Shown in pieces: positions 50,065 to 58,044 of a DNA stretch of 59,940 nucleotides. This stretch comes from an uncultured Oscillospiraceae bacterium (GTDB lineage: Bacteria; Bacillota; Clostridia; Oscillospirales; Ruminococcaceae), in NCBI GenBank assembly GCA_934465295.1, contig CAKSKU010000017.1:1-59940 (forward strand), in the 5' to 3' direction. The number at the start of each line of letters is the position of its first letter. Position 1 is the stretch's first letter. A program made the translations under genes and the position numbers. The notes under the pieces are model-generated. The model worked only from the letters and a program-made list of their open reading frames with translations. It made no database searches and had not been told where the DNA came from.

Positions 50065-50946
50065 GTGTTTACTCAATTTTTCGGCAATTATCTTCTTAAC
50101 AGCGGACTTGTTTCCCCCGAAAAGCTTTCCGACGCTCTCGGACGGCTTTCCGAAACAAAATTAAGACTCGGCGTTCTTGCTATCAACGCAGGCATTATGA
50201 CCGCAGAACAGGTCGATAAGGTACACGCCGAACAGCAGAGAGTCGATAAGCGTATCGGCGAGCTTATGGTCGATATGGGCTATGCTACCGAGGAACAGAT
50301 CGAAAAGCTGCTCAAAACACAGCCAAGCGCACATCTTCTTCTCGGTCAGACGCTCGTGAACGACGGCGTTATGACAAACTCGCAGTTTGAAAATGCTCTC
50401 AACAGCTATAAAAAGGAAATGGGCATCAGCGACGCCGACCTCGAGGATTCCGACCTTGGCAACTTCCGCCCGCTCGTTGATAGATTCTATAACTTCGACA
50501 ATGCCGACAACAAGTCCTATCTTGCAGGATATATCGTTCTTCTTTTCAAGAACCTTGTCCGCTTCATCGGAACGGATTTTGCTCCGCTCAGCGCAAAAGA
50601 GCTTTACGACAACATCTCCAAGAGCTGTGTGGGTCAGGAGATCAGAGGCGGCGTAAAGGCTCTCACGCTTATTGACGCCGATGATGATACACTTATCGAA
50701 TTCGCATCGCGCTTCTCGGGCGAACACCTCACTGCAAACGATGATTTCACCCGTGACTGCATCAACGAATTCCTCAATCTCCACAACGGACTTTTCGCCG
50801 TAAACCTTTCCAACGAAACCGGTCTCGAGATCGACCTTTCGCCGCAGATGGCTTACAGCGACATCAATCTTGATACTATCAAAAATTCCCGTGTCATTCC
50901 TGTATGCTTCTCATTCGGCACGATAAACTTTATCATAAGCATATAA
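50065..50946 (+). CDS. MshEN-like and CheX-like two-domain protein
   Basis: A 293-residue protein. Residues about 8-135 contain three repeats of the type LLNSGLVSPEKLSDAL, AINAGIMTAEQVDKV and MVDMGYATEEQIEKLL, each like half an MshEN/GspE N-terminal unit (G-x-x-x/T-x-E-Q-hydrophobic). Residues about 150-293 resemble a CheX/CheC-type phosphatase-like domain, with EIRGGVKALTLID, a RDCINEFLNLHNGL helix corresponding to the active-site helix (E and N present) and a beta-rich end. MshEN can bind c-di-GMP. Start is GTG at 50065 with GGAGG ten bases upstream. The pairing of domains is inferred by eye. Confidence 0.7.
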   Translation: MFTQFFGNYLLNSGLVSPEKLSDALGRLSETKLRLGVLAINAGIMTAEQVDKVHAEQQRVDKRIGELMVDMGYATEEQIEKLLKTQPSAHLLLGQTLVNDGVMTNSQFENALNSYKKEMGISDADLEDSDLGNFRPLVDRFYNFDNADNKSYLAGYIVLLFKNLVRFIGTDFAPLSAKELYDNISKSCVGQEIRGGVKALTLIDADDDTLIEFASRFSGEHLTANDDFTRDCINEFLNLHNGLFAVNLSNETGLEIDLSPQMAYSDINLDTIKNSRVIPVCFSFGTINFIISI

Positions 50947-50961
50947 AAATGTGTATTTTTC

Positions 50962-51005
50962 ACAGCCTGCGTATCATTCGGATATGCAGGCTGTTTTTGT
51001 TTTTC
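50962..51005 (+). terminator. Terminator of the CheY-like/CheX-like pair
   Basis: ACAGCCTGC (50962-50970) pairs with GCAGGCTGT (50986-50994), followed by TTTTGTTTTT. Confidence 0.9.
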
Positions 51006-51037
51006 TAAAGAGTAATACAACTGTAACTGAAATGTAA

Positions 51038-51066
51038 TTGTATTTTCCCGCATAAACTGATATAAT
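51038..51066 (+). promoter_or_regulatory. Promoter of the lipoprotein gene
   Basis: TTGTAT (51038-51043), 17-bp spacer, TATAAT (51061-51066). Confidence 0.65.
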
Positions 51067-51123
51067 ATAGTTAAATTATAGAATGAATAATTGTAAATAT
51101 AACCGGCTGAAAGGAAATCCCAC

Positions 51124-52380
51124 ATGAAATACACAGGTAAAAAGCTGACTGTTTTACTGACGTCTTTGTTGGCGACAACTGTTGTACTTTGTTCCTGCGA
51201 CAGCAAAACGGCGGACAGCTCCGCAACCTTAGCCGAAACTACGATCACCTCCGCAGCTTCGGAAAGCACATCTCCCGATCAGGACGCAGCAAAGCTTATG
51301 CTCGGCGCAAGCGGTTCGGACGACCAGCCCGACGCATTTTCGTCCTATACCTTTTCTCTCAACGACGGCGAAAATAACTATATGATAACAGTTTCAAGCG
51401 CAGACAACGACTCCGAGCTGAAGATAATCACCGAGGACAACGCTTTCAACTACTCGGAATATACGCTCACAGCTCCCGAAAACTATGCGCTCAATATCCC
51501 GTATTCTCAGGAATATGCCTCGGGCGTGTGCAGCGTTATCACGAACACTGCCGATGAGCAGAGCGTTCCCGATATCGTTCAGTTCGTTTTCTATCTTGAC
51601 AATTTTGACACCGAGGAGGAGCTTCCTTATACCGTAAAACGCTATTACTCGGTCAAGAATAACGAGTTCACCGAAATAGGCATTTACGATGCGGACGGCA
51701 GCAAAATGGACTACGTTCCCGAATTTACGCTCCTGCGCACCGAGGGAACGGTGTTTATGCCGACTCCGACCGTGACCTTCGATGACAACGGCGATGCTTC
51801 GGTGGAGCTCAACGTTTATGATTTCGATACGAACGAGCTTACGCTGAAAAAGCGCACCCAGTCTGCGGACTTTGAGACCGACAGGCTTTACTATGGCTAT
51901 GCCGCAAAGGCTGTTGCAGACGATATCGCAAAGTATTTCACCACCACGAGCCTTAACGTCAGCGACTATGACAACTATGTCCAGTTCGATTCGCTCAATT
52001 CCGACGGCGGCAGCACGATGTTCTACTTCGTCGATGACCCGAGATTTAAGACGGTCAGCGAGCTTGAAACATTCGTGAAGAAATATTTTGACGCAAAAAC
52101 GACCAATGAAATGTTTATCAATGCTCCGCAGAAGTACTGTGACGTCGACGGAAAGCTCTGCACCGTTGTCGGCGATGCAGGCATATCTTATATCGGCGAC
52201 ATCACGATAACAAGCTATAATTACAACGAAAAAACGAGCACCGTTACCTATAAGACCAAAGCCGAGCGCTACGATGAAGAGGGAAAATTCGTTGAATTCA
52301 TCGATGGCGGAGATTTCACGCTTGAAGTAAATCCGAACGACCAGAGCTTCAAAATAACGCAGTATAAACTGAATTATTGA
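51124..52380 (+). CDS. Lipoprotein of unknown function
   Basis: A 418-residue lipoprotein (signal with lipobox LCSC) with a serine/threonine/alanine-rich linker to about residue 55. The rest has two parts: a beta-rich domain to about residue 260 and a C-terminal domain (about 270-418) with FYFVDDPRFKTVSELETFVK and YFDAKTTNEMFINAPQKYCD, which recalls the IseA-type domain of cell-wall endopeptidase inhibitors. That resemblance is weak. It is transcribed alone; a CTGCCGCAG stem-loop follows at 52391-52418. On the opposite strand a 336-codon open frame is a shadow. Confidence 0.6.
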   Translation: MKYTGKKLTVLLTSLLATTVVLCSCDSKTADSSATLAETTITSAASESTSPDQDAAKLMLGASGSDDQPDAFSSYTFSLNDGENNYMITVSSADNDSELKIITEDNAFNYSEYTLTAPENYALNIPYSQEYASGVCSVITNTADEQSVPDIVQFVFYLDNFDTEEELPYTVKRYYSVKNNEFTEIGIYDADGSKMDYVPEFTLLRTEGTVFMPTPTVTFDDNGDASVELNVYDFDTNELTLKKRTQSADFETDRLYYGYAAKAVADDIAKYFTTTSLNVSDYDNYVQFDSLNSDGGSTMFYFVDDPRFKTVSELETFVKKYFDAKTTNEMFINAPQKYCDVDGKLCTVVGDAGISYIGDITITSYNYNEKTSTVTYKTKAERYDEEGKFVEFIDGGDFTLEVNPNDQSFKITQYKLNY

Positions 52381-52390
52381 CATCCCCAAA

Positions 52391-52418
52391 CCTGCCGCAG
52401 TCATTCATCTGCGGCAGG
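52391..52418 (+). terminator. Stem-loop after the lipoprotein gene (first copy)
   Basis: CCTGCCGCAG pairs with CTGCGGCAGG around TCATTCAT. An identical stem and loop recurs at 52845-52870. Confidence 0.75.
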
Positions 52419-52449
52419 TTGGTCTGTCGAAAAAGTATATTATTGAAAA

Positions 52450-52760
52450 AAGTTGCACAAAATTAAAGTTTACGTCCACGCTTTTCAAAGGGTGGTGGGT
52501 GTCCAGAGGGCAAAGCCCTTGGTCGCTCTCCGCAGAGAGCGAAATACCCTAAGCTAACAGCACCGAGCATTGCCGCAATAGCAAAATATCTATAAGTTAA
52601 AAAGCGCAATTCACATTCAAAAAGTTAAACAGAACGTGATAAACCGGTCTGTAAACCCATAAAATGTGAATTGCGCTTATTCTTTATGTTCGGAACAACT
52701 ATCCTCGGCAAATAAACGTGAGGAGCAAAGCGACGAGCGTTTAGCACCGACGGGATATGA
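52450..52760. repeat. Composite multi-hairpin repeat, single unit (locus R7)
   Basis: A forward half-unit beginning AAAGTTTACGTCCACGCTTT, with the CTCTCCGCAGAGAG hairpin, a shortened GCGCAATTCACA...TGTGAATTGCGC stem (52603-52676) and a diverged third module (about 52690-52760). A complementary pair CTGTCGAAAAAGTATATT (52424-52441) and its reverse complement (52821-52838) brackets it. Confidence 0.75.
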
Positions 52761-52844
52761 ATGGCGGTTCCTCTTTTAGCATCAAGTCATAAAATTCTTT
52801 TTCGTCAATATGCATAAATGAATATACTTTTTCGACAGGCTGAT

Positions 52845-52877
52845 CTGCCGCAGTCATTCATCTGCGGCAGGTTTTTT
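52845..52877 (+). terminator. Stem-loop and T run (second copy)
   Basis: CTGCCGCAG, loop TCATTCAT, CTGCGGCAG, then GTTTTTT. Same stem, loop and orientation as at 52391-52418, but here with a proper T tract. Confidence 0.8.
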
Positions 52878-52883
52878 CACAAA

Positions 52884-52945
52884 ATTCACTTTGTTCGGTG
52901 AATATTCACTTTTATTCACTTGACATAGGTGAATATAATTATACT
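52884..52945 (+). promoter_or_regulatory. Promoter and candidate autoregulatory operator of the AlbA_2 gene
   Basis: TTGACA (52920-52925) with TATACT/TACTGT (52940-52947) as the likely -10. Four ATTCAC half-sites and their complements surround it: ATTCAC...GTGAAT at 52884-52903, ATTCAC at 52904-52909, and ATTCAC...GTGAAT at 52914-52934 spanning the -35. Confidence 0.55.
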
Positions 52946-52981
52946 GTAAAAAAATAAAGCGAAAATAGGGGGGCATATCCG

Positions 52982-54262
52982 ATGAATAATGAGAACGAAC
53001 GCACCGAATACAAGCGTGAATTTACAGATGATATCGCAAAAGAGGTCGTAGCTTTCGCCAATACCGAGGGCGGAAAGATATATGTCGGCGCAAACGATGG
53101 CGGAACGCCTGCTCCGCTTGAAAACACCGATGATACTTATACCCGAATAACAAACAGCGTTAGAGATTCCGTTGCCCCCGATGTTACAATGTTTACTAAA
53201 TACTCGCTCAACGACGGCGTTATAAAGGTTAACGTTTCGGAGGGCAGCTCAAAGCCTTATTATCTCAAATCAAAAGGACTGAAGCCGAGTGGAGTATATA
53301 TCCGTCAAGGCGCATCGTCCGTGCAGGCTTCTCCCGAGCAGATACGCCGTATGATAAAGCTTTCCGACAGGGACAGCTATGAGGAAATGCGCAGTCTTGA
53401 ACAGGAGCTTACCTTTAAAACCGCCGCCGAAACATTTGAAAGGCACGGCATACCATTCTCGGAGGATAAATACAAGGCTCTCGGGATAGTGAATGTGAAT
53501 GACGAGCTGTTTACCAATCTCGGGCTTATAATTTCGGATCAGTGCAAGCATACGATAAAGGCGGCTGTTTTCGCTGACGAAGAAAATATAAACTTCGTCG
53601 ATCACAGAGAATTCGGCGGCTCGGTTTTCAGCCAGATAGAAAATGCTTTTGAATATATAATGCTGAACAATAAAAACCGCTCGGTCTTTTCGGGTATTGA
53701 GCGCATAGACATTCCCGACTATCCCGAAGCCGCTGTGAGAGAGGCACTTCTTAACGCAGTCGTACACCGTGATTACGGATTCAGCGGAAGCATTATCATC
53801 AATATCAACAGCAAATGTATTGATATAGTTTCTATCGGCGGACTTGTTTCGGGACTTTCCGAAGAGGACATAATGAACGGCATTTCTCAGCCGAGAAACA
53901 GAAACCTCGCCGAAATGTTCCACAGATTGAAATACATTGAATCCTACGGTACGGGCATAAGAAAAATCCTTTCGCTCTATTCCGATCAGGAGAATAAACC
54001 CGAAATAACCATAACCCCCAATTCGTTCAGGCTTTCTCTCCCAAACAGAAACATCGGCAATAGAGCAAAGCAGGATATCCCGAGCCAGTACCAAGCTGTT
54101 ATTGACTATCTCAAAGACAATGGCAGTATGACCGAGGAGGAGCTGCAGGAGCTTCTCGGCATAAAAAAGACGAGGGCTTTTAATCTTTACAAGTCTATGG
54201 AGAAAGACGGTCTTATTGCAGTCCTGGGAAAGGGCGCAGAGAAAAAGTTTGTTTTAAAATAA
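52982..54262 (+). CDS. AlbA_2-domain regulator with ATPase-like core and wHTH
   Basis: A 426-residue cytoplasmic protein. Residues 5-115 are an AlbA_2 (Schlafen-type) domain: EYKREFTDDIAKEVVAFANT, EGGKIYVGANDGG, YIRQGASSVQASPEQI. The middle (about 250-360) has the HATPase-like YPEAAVREALLNAVVHRDYG and ESYGTGIRKI motifs of the ATP-binding transcriptional-regulator family. The end (about 375-426) is a winged-helix (SMTEEELQELLGIKKTRAFN). Function is a predicted regulator, not an enzyme of known reaction. The repeated ATTCAC sites at its promoter suggest self-control. Confidence 0.88.
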   Translation: MNNENERTEYKREFTDDIAKEVVAFANTEGGKIYVGANDGGTPAPLENTDDTYTRITNSVRDSVAPDVTMFTKYSLNDGVIKVNVSEGSSKPYYLKSKGLKPSGVYIRQGASSVQASPEQIRRMIKLSDRDSYEEMRSLEQELTFKTAAETFERHGIPFSEDKYKALGIVNVNDELFTNLGLIISDQCKHTIKAAVFADEENINFVDHREFGGSVFSQIENAFEYIMLNNKNRSVFSGIERIDIPDYPEAAVREALLNAVVHRDYGFSGSIIININSKCIDIVSIGGLVSGLSEEDIMNGISQPRNRNLAEMFHRLKYIESYGTGIRKILSLYSDQENKPEITITPNSFRLSLPNRNIGNRAKQDIPSQYQAVIDYLKDNGSMTEEELQELLGIKKTRAFNLYKSMEKDGLIAVLGKGAEKKFVLK

Positions 54263-54266
54263 AAAA

Positions 54267-54305
54267 CGGCAGCAAACACAAGCGTTAGACCTGTGTTTGC
54301 TGCCG
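54267..54305. terminator. Terminator between AlbA_2 and spo0A
   Basis: CGGCAGCAAACACA pairs perfectly with TGTGTTTGCTGCCG. It lies between two convergent genes and can serve both; no long T run follows on either side. Confidence 0.75.
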
Positions 54306-54349
54306 AAGCATTATATTTTTGAACCCTAAGTGTGCAGTAGCCGCCACAG

Positions 54350-55156
54350 TCATGCAGTAGCAGCCTGCGGTGTTTTCTTTACTCCGTTTGTGCCTTTGGC
54401 GGAAATACGGAAGCGCAGGCGTAGGTTATCGGTGATGAGCGCAATGAACTCCGAGTTGGTTGGCTTGCCCTTGCCGCCGTTGATCGTATAGCCGAACATT
54501 TTTGTAAGTACATCGACGTCGCCTCTGTCCCATGCGGTCTCGATAGCGTGTCGGATAGCTCTTTCAACTCTTGACGGAGAGGTATCGAACTTGTGGGCAA
54601 TGGTCGGGTAGAGGAGCTTTGTTACGCTTTCAAGCATTTCAGAGTCATTGATCGAGAGCATTATCGCTTCACGCAGGTAATGATAGCCCTTTATATGCGC
54701 AGGAATGCCGATGGTATGGATAATGTCGGTGACAACGACCTCCATGTGTGCCTGATCGGAGTCGTCCTCGAAATCGCTGACCGAAGAAGGCGTGATATGC
54801 TCGATAAAGCTCAGGAGCGTATCGATCTCGAACGGCTTGATGAGGACGTATGCATTTTTTCTGCTCATAACGGTTTTCTCGACATAGACATTGCGGTAGG
54901 GTGAGGTAACGATGAAAAACGGCTTCTTAACGCTTTCTATATCCGTTCTGTGGATGACCTCCATTGCGTCTGCGGCAGGCATCAGCGCATCGCAGATGAC
55001 AATATCGGGCAGTACGGAGCGGATCTCTGCAAGAACTGCACTGCCGTCGCTCTCGCATTCCGTAACGGAATAACCCTTCGAGCTGAGTGCGGATGCCATT
55101 TTTTTGCTGAAATCCATAGAATTATCGGCGATAAGAATTTTAACATTTGCTGACAT
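54350..55156 (-). CDS. spo0A: Sporulation master regulator Spo0A
   Basis: Phosphorylation-activated response regulator that starts sporulation. The 268-residue product has a receiver domain (residues 1-120, phosphoacceptor D56 in VICDALMP, K in LIKPFEID) and the Spo0A-specific C-terminal DNA-binding domain with SRVERAIRHAIETAWDRGD near residue 205 and TNSEFIALITDNLRLR near 240. The start at 55156 (MSANVKI) has AGGAGG eight bases upstream. Two 0A boxes lie upstream of it, suggesting autoregulation. The spoIVB gene that usually precedes spo0A is not here. Confidence 0.96.
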   Translation of the reverse strand: MSANVKILIADNSMDFSKKMASALSSKGYSVTECESDGSAVLAEIRSVLPDIVICDALMPAADAMEVIHRTDIESVKKPFFIVTSPYRNVYVEKTVMSRKNAYVLIKPFEIDTLLSFIEHITPSSVSDFEDDSDQAHMEVVVTDIIHTIGIPAHIKGYHYLREAIMLSINDSEMLESVTKLLYPTIAHKFDTSPSRVERAIRHAIETAWDRGDVDVLTKMFGYTINGGKGKPTNSEFIALITDNLRLRFRISAKGTNGVKKTPQAATA

Positions 55157-55213
55157 AATTATACCTCCTAAATTTTCTTCTTCCATATTCTACCATTAAA
55201 TATTAAAATATTG

Positions 55214-55261
55214 TGTCGAAATAAGAAATGAAAACAAAAATGATTCTCAAACATTTCGACA
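55214..55261 (-). promoter_or_regulatory. Two 0A boxes upstream of spo0A
   Basis: TGTCGAA at 55214-55220 and its reverse complement TTCGACA at 55255-55261, about 58 and 99 bases before the spo0A start. TGTCGAA is the core bound by phosphorylated Spo0A. Confidence 0.55.
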
Positions 55262-55677
55262 TAATTTGTTATTATTTTGGCAAAAAGCGGATTTTACGTT
55301 GGTTTGCGCATAAATTTGCGCAGTGATCGGGTGACTTGGAAAGCAAAAATAACATTTTAATTTTCAAGTTTCGATCATTCCTTGAAATTTCTTGTCGGTA
55401 TATACCACATCAGACACTTTTTAAAAGTTTATCCATCATAATGATACACCATTTCAGAGAATATGTCAATGTTTTACAGAACAATTATTTCCAAACATTT
55501 CGGCAAAATTTTATCCACTTCTTACATAATTGTTAATTTAATGCACATAGTTAATATATGATAAAGGTAGACTTTAACGCGGTGTAAACAGTTTATTCAC
55601 CGGTAAACAAAACTATATAAATACAATATAAAATATATAGAGATATACTATTTACAAAAAATTAATAAATATCCCCC
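55262..55677. other. AT-rich gap without recognised genes
   Basis: The 416 bp between the spo0A upstream sites and the leuA leader promoter are AT-rich. A 66-codon frame at 55336-55536 has no ribosome site and no family resemblance. Nothing else is seen. Confidence 0.5.
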
Positions 55678-55706
55678 TTGACAAAACATTAAAGCGGTGT
55701 TATAAT
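55678..55706 (+). promoter_or_regulatory. Promoter of the leuA leader
   Basis: TTGACA (55678-55683), 17-bp spacer, TATAAT (55701-55706), right before the T-box. Confidence 0.85.
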
Positions 55707-55711
55707 TTGGG

Positions 55712-55990
55712 TATATTCAGAAAAGCAATGATGGGAAAAAAGACCTTCCCGTATTCTTCAGAGAGCCGCTGTGTTGGTGAAAAGCGGTGCTGCGTTAAGG
55801 TTATAACTCGTCCCGGAGCTGTCCGCCGAAGCTTTACAGTAGGTTGGATCGGGTTCTCCCGTTACAGAGATACGCATTGGATATCTTTAGATTGAGATGC
55901 GGTGAGGGCGGATCGTTTTGATCCGAACAAGAGTGGTACCGTGGAAGTTTACAGCTTTCATCTCTTATTTGAGATGAAAGCTTTTTTTAT
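55712..55990 (+). promoter_or_regulatory. T-box leader, leucine-specific
   Basis: The conserved T-box sequence GAGTGGTACCGTGG is at 55931-55944. Upstream, AGAGAGCC...GGTGAAAAGC is the stem I region, and the specifier loop reads AACTCGTCC with the triplet CTC (55807-55809), a leucine codon. Downstream, AGCTTTCATCTC pairs with GAGATGAAAGCT (55953-55982) followed by seven T, the terminator. Uncharged tRNA-Leu should bind the specifier and T-box and favour leuA expression. Confidence 0.9.
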
Positions 55991-56025
55991 TGTCCGAAAA
56001 ACTCTTCGCCACAAACAAAGAGCTA

Positions 56026-56052
56026 TGGAAAAGCCGAAAACAGCGGCTTTTC
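56026..56052 (+). promoter_or_regulatory. Second stem-loop between T-box and leuA
   Basis: GGAAAAGCCG pairs with CGGCTTTTCC. It stands in the unusually long 210-bp spacer between the T-box terminator and the leuA start, with a short GTCATTCT...AGAATGAC stem (about 56057-56079) just after it. No T tract. Function unknown. Confidence 0.5.
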
Positions 56053-56203
56053 CGACAGTCATTCTCCACAAAAGAATGACCCTGCCGAGGGAACACAGAC
56101 CCACGGCGAACAAAAAGGACAGCAGAACACTATTCCTCCCGCAGAAAAAAGCTTCGCCGAAATTCAGGGAAGGACGGCGAACGGTTTGGAAAGGAAATTT
56201 GAT

Positions 56204-57865
56204 ATGAAAAATTTTGAGAATTACACAAGAAGATACTTTATGCCCCCCGAGCCTTGCTTTGACTGGGTGAAGAAGGATCATATCGACAAAGCTCCGACAT
56301 GGTGTTCCGTTGACCTCCGTGACGGCAATCAGGCACTCATCATTCCGATGTCGCTTGAAGAAAAGCTCACATTCTGGAAGCATCTTATAAAGGTAGGCTT
56401 CAAGGAGATCGAGATCGGTTTCCCTGCCGCTTCCGAGACTGAATATGAATTCTGCCGCACACTTATCGAGCAGGACCTTATCCCAGACGATGTGACCATT
56501 CAGGTACTTACGCAGTCAAGAGAGCATATCATTGCCAAGACCTTTGAAGCGCTCAAGGGCTGCAAGAATGCTATCGTTCATCTTTACAACTCCACATCCG
56601 TTGCACAGCGTGAACAGGTTTTCAAAAAGTCCAAGGAGGACATCATCAAGATCGCCGTTGAGGGCGCAAAGCTCTGCAAGGAGTACCGCAGCAAGACCGA
56701 GGGTAACTTCCGCTTTGAATATTCCCCCGAAAGCTTCACGGGAACAGAACCCGAATTCGCACTTGAGATCTGCAACGCTGTTATCGATATCTGGCAGCCG
56801 ACAGCGGACGATAAGGTTATTATGAACCTCCCCGTTACCGTTGAAGAAAGTATGCCGCACGTTTACGCTTCGCAGATAGAATATATGTGCAAGCACCTCA
56901 ACTGCCGTGAAAACGTAGTTGTTTCGCTCCACCCGCACAACGACAGAGGCTGTGCAGTCGCAGACACCGAGCTTGGACTTCTCGCAGGTGCAGACCGTGT
57001 TGAGGGTACGCTCTTCGGCAACGGCGAACGCACGGGCAATGTTGACCTTATCACAGTTGCAATGAATATGTTCTCACACGGCGTTGACCCGAAGCTCGAC
57101 TTCTCCAACATTCCGGAGATCACGGAGGTTTACGAAAAGATGACCCGTATGCACGTTTACGAACGTCAGCCTTACAGCGGCTCGCTCGTATTTGCGGCAT
57201 TCTCCGGCTCGCATCAGGACGCTATCGCAAAGGGTCTGAAGTGGCGTGAAGAAAAGAATCCTCCGCACTGGAACGTTCCTTACCTTGCCATCGACCCGAA
57301 GGACGTTGGCAGAGAATACGAGGGCGATGTTATCCGTATCAACAGCCAGTCGGGCAAGGGCGGCATCGGCTTCCTTATGCAGCAGAACTACGGTATCGAT
57401 ATGCCTCCCAAGATGCGTGAAGCATTCGGATATCATGTCAAGAGCGTTTCCGACCACGCTCACAAGGAGCTTCAGCCTGCCGAGGTCTACGATGTATTCA
57501 AGAACAACTACCTCAATATTTGTGATAAATTCACTGTCACCGAAGCTCATTTCACGCAGAAGAACGGTATCTCCGCAGTTGTCACCGTTGTATATGGAGA
57601 TAAGACCATTACAAAGGAAGCAACAGGCAACGGACGTCTTGACGCAGTTTCCAACGCTGTAAAGGACGCTCTCGGCATCAGCTATTCCATCACAACTTAT
57701 GAAGAACACGCTCTTGAAAGAGGTTCAAGCTCGCAGGCTTGCGCTTATGTCGGTATCGAGACCGAAAACGGCGTATTCTGGGGTGCAGGTATCCACACCG
57801 ATATCATCGATGCTTCAGTCAAGGCTCTCGTTTCCGCTATCAACAACAGCGGTCTTGTAAAGTAA
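56204..57865 (+). CDS. leuA: 2-isopropylmalate synthase (LeuA type 2)
   Basis: Condenses acetyl-CoA with 2-oxoisovalerate, the first committed step of leucine synthesis. The 553-residue protein belongs to the longer LeuA2 branch (as in yeast and Mycobacterium): CSVDLRDGNQALIIPMSLEE near residue 35 with the metal-binding aspartate, HPHNDRGCAVADTELGLLAG near 245 with the histidine ligands, and GTLFGNGERTGNVD near 270. Residues about 430-553 form the leucine-binding regulatory domain. The start at 56204 has AAAGGA eight bases upstream; an in-frame TTG at 56186 overlaps that region. Controlled by the T-box, and no other leu genes follow. Confidence 0.95.
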   Translation: MKNFENYTRRYFMPPEPCFDWVKKDHIDKAPTWCSVDLRDGNQALIIPMSLEEKLTFWKHLIKVGFKEIEIGFPAASETEYEFCRTLIEQDLIPDDVTIQVLTQSREHIIAKTFEALKGCKNAIVHLYNSTSVAQREQVFKKSKEDIIKIAVEGAKLCKEYRSKTEGNFRFEYSPESFTGTEPEFALEICNAVIDIWQPTADDKVIMNLPVTVEESMPHVYASQIEYMCKHLNCRENVVVSLHPHNDRGCAVADTELGLLAGADRVEGTLFGNGERTGNVDLITVAMNMFSHGVDPKLDFSNIPEITEVYEKMTRMHVYERQPYSGSLVFAAFSGSHQDAIAKGLKWREEKNPPHWNVPYLAIDPKDVGREYEGDVIRINSQSGKGGIGFLMQQNYGIDMPPKMREAFGYHVKSVSDHAHKELQPAEVYDVFKNNYLNICDKFTVTEAHFTQKNGISAVVTVVYGDKTITKEATGNGRLDAVSNAVKDALGISYSITTYEEHALERGSSSQACAYVGIETENGVFWGAGIHTDIIDASVKALVSAINNSGLVK

Positions 57866-57887
57866 GCTTTTTCCAAATAAAAAATTA

Positions 57888-57925
57888 TCCCGTCTTTGAA
57901 ATAAATCAAAGGCGGGAATTTTTGT
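57888..57925 (+). terminator. Terminator of leuA
   Basis: TCCCGTCTTTGA pairs with TCAAAGGCGGGA (one G-U pair), followed by a T run. Confidence 0.85.
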
Positions 57926-57963
57926 GCAAAACATACATTTTTGAACAAATTGATAAGAAATGT

Positions 57964-57992
57964 TTGACGAATAAATCGAAATATGGTATAAT
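57964..57992 (+). promoter_or_regulatory. Promoter of the chemoreceptor gene
   Basis: TTGACG (57964-57969), 17-bp spacer, TATAAT (57987-57992). This is a sigma-A type; no flagellar sigma (sigma-28) site was seen. Confidence 0.8.
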
Positions 57993-58044
57993 ATAGGCGA
58001 TAAAAATTTCTGCCGTTCAGGCTTTATATTTGGAGGAGTTTTAT

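Noticed and set aside
51394..52404. 336-codon open frame antisense to the lipoprotein gene
   Set aside because: The plus-strand gene has promoter, ribosome site, signal peptide and terminator; the antisense frame has none.
55902..56207. 101-codon frame across the leuA leader
   Set aside because: It covers the T-box antiterminator and terminator, so the sequence is constrained as RNA, not protein.
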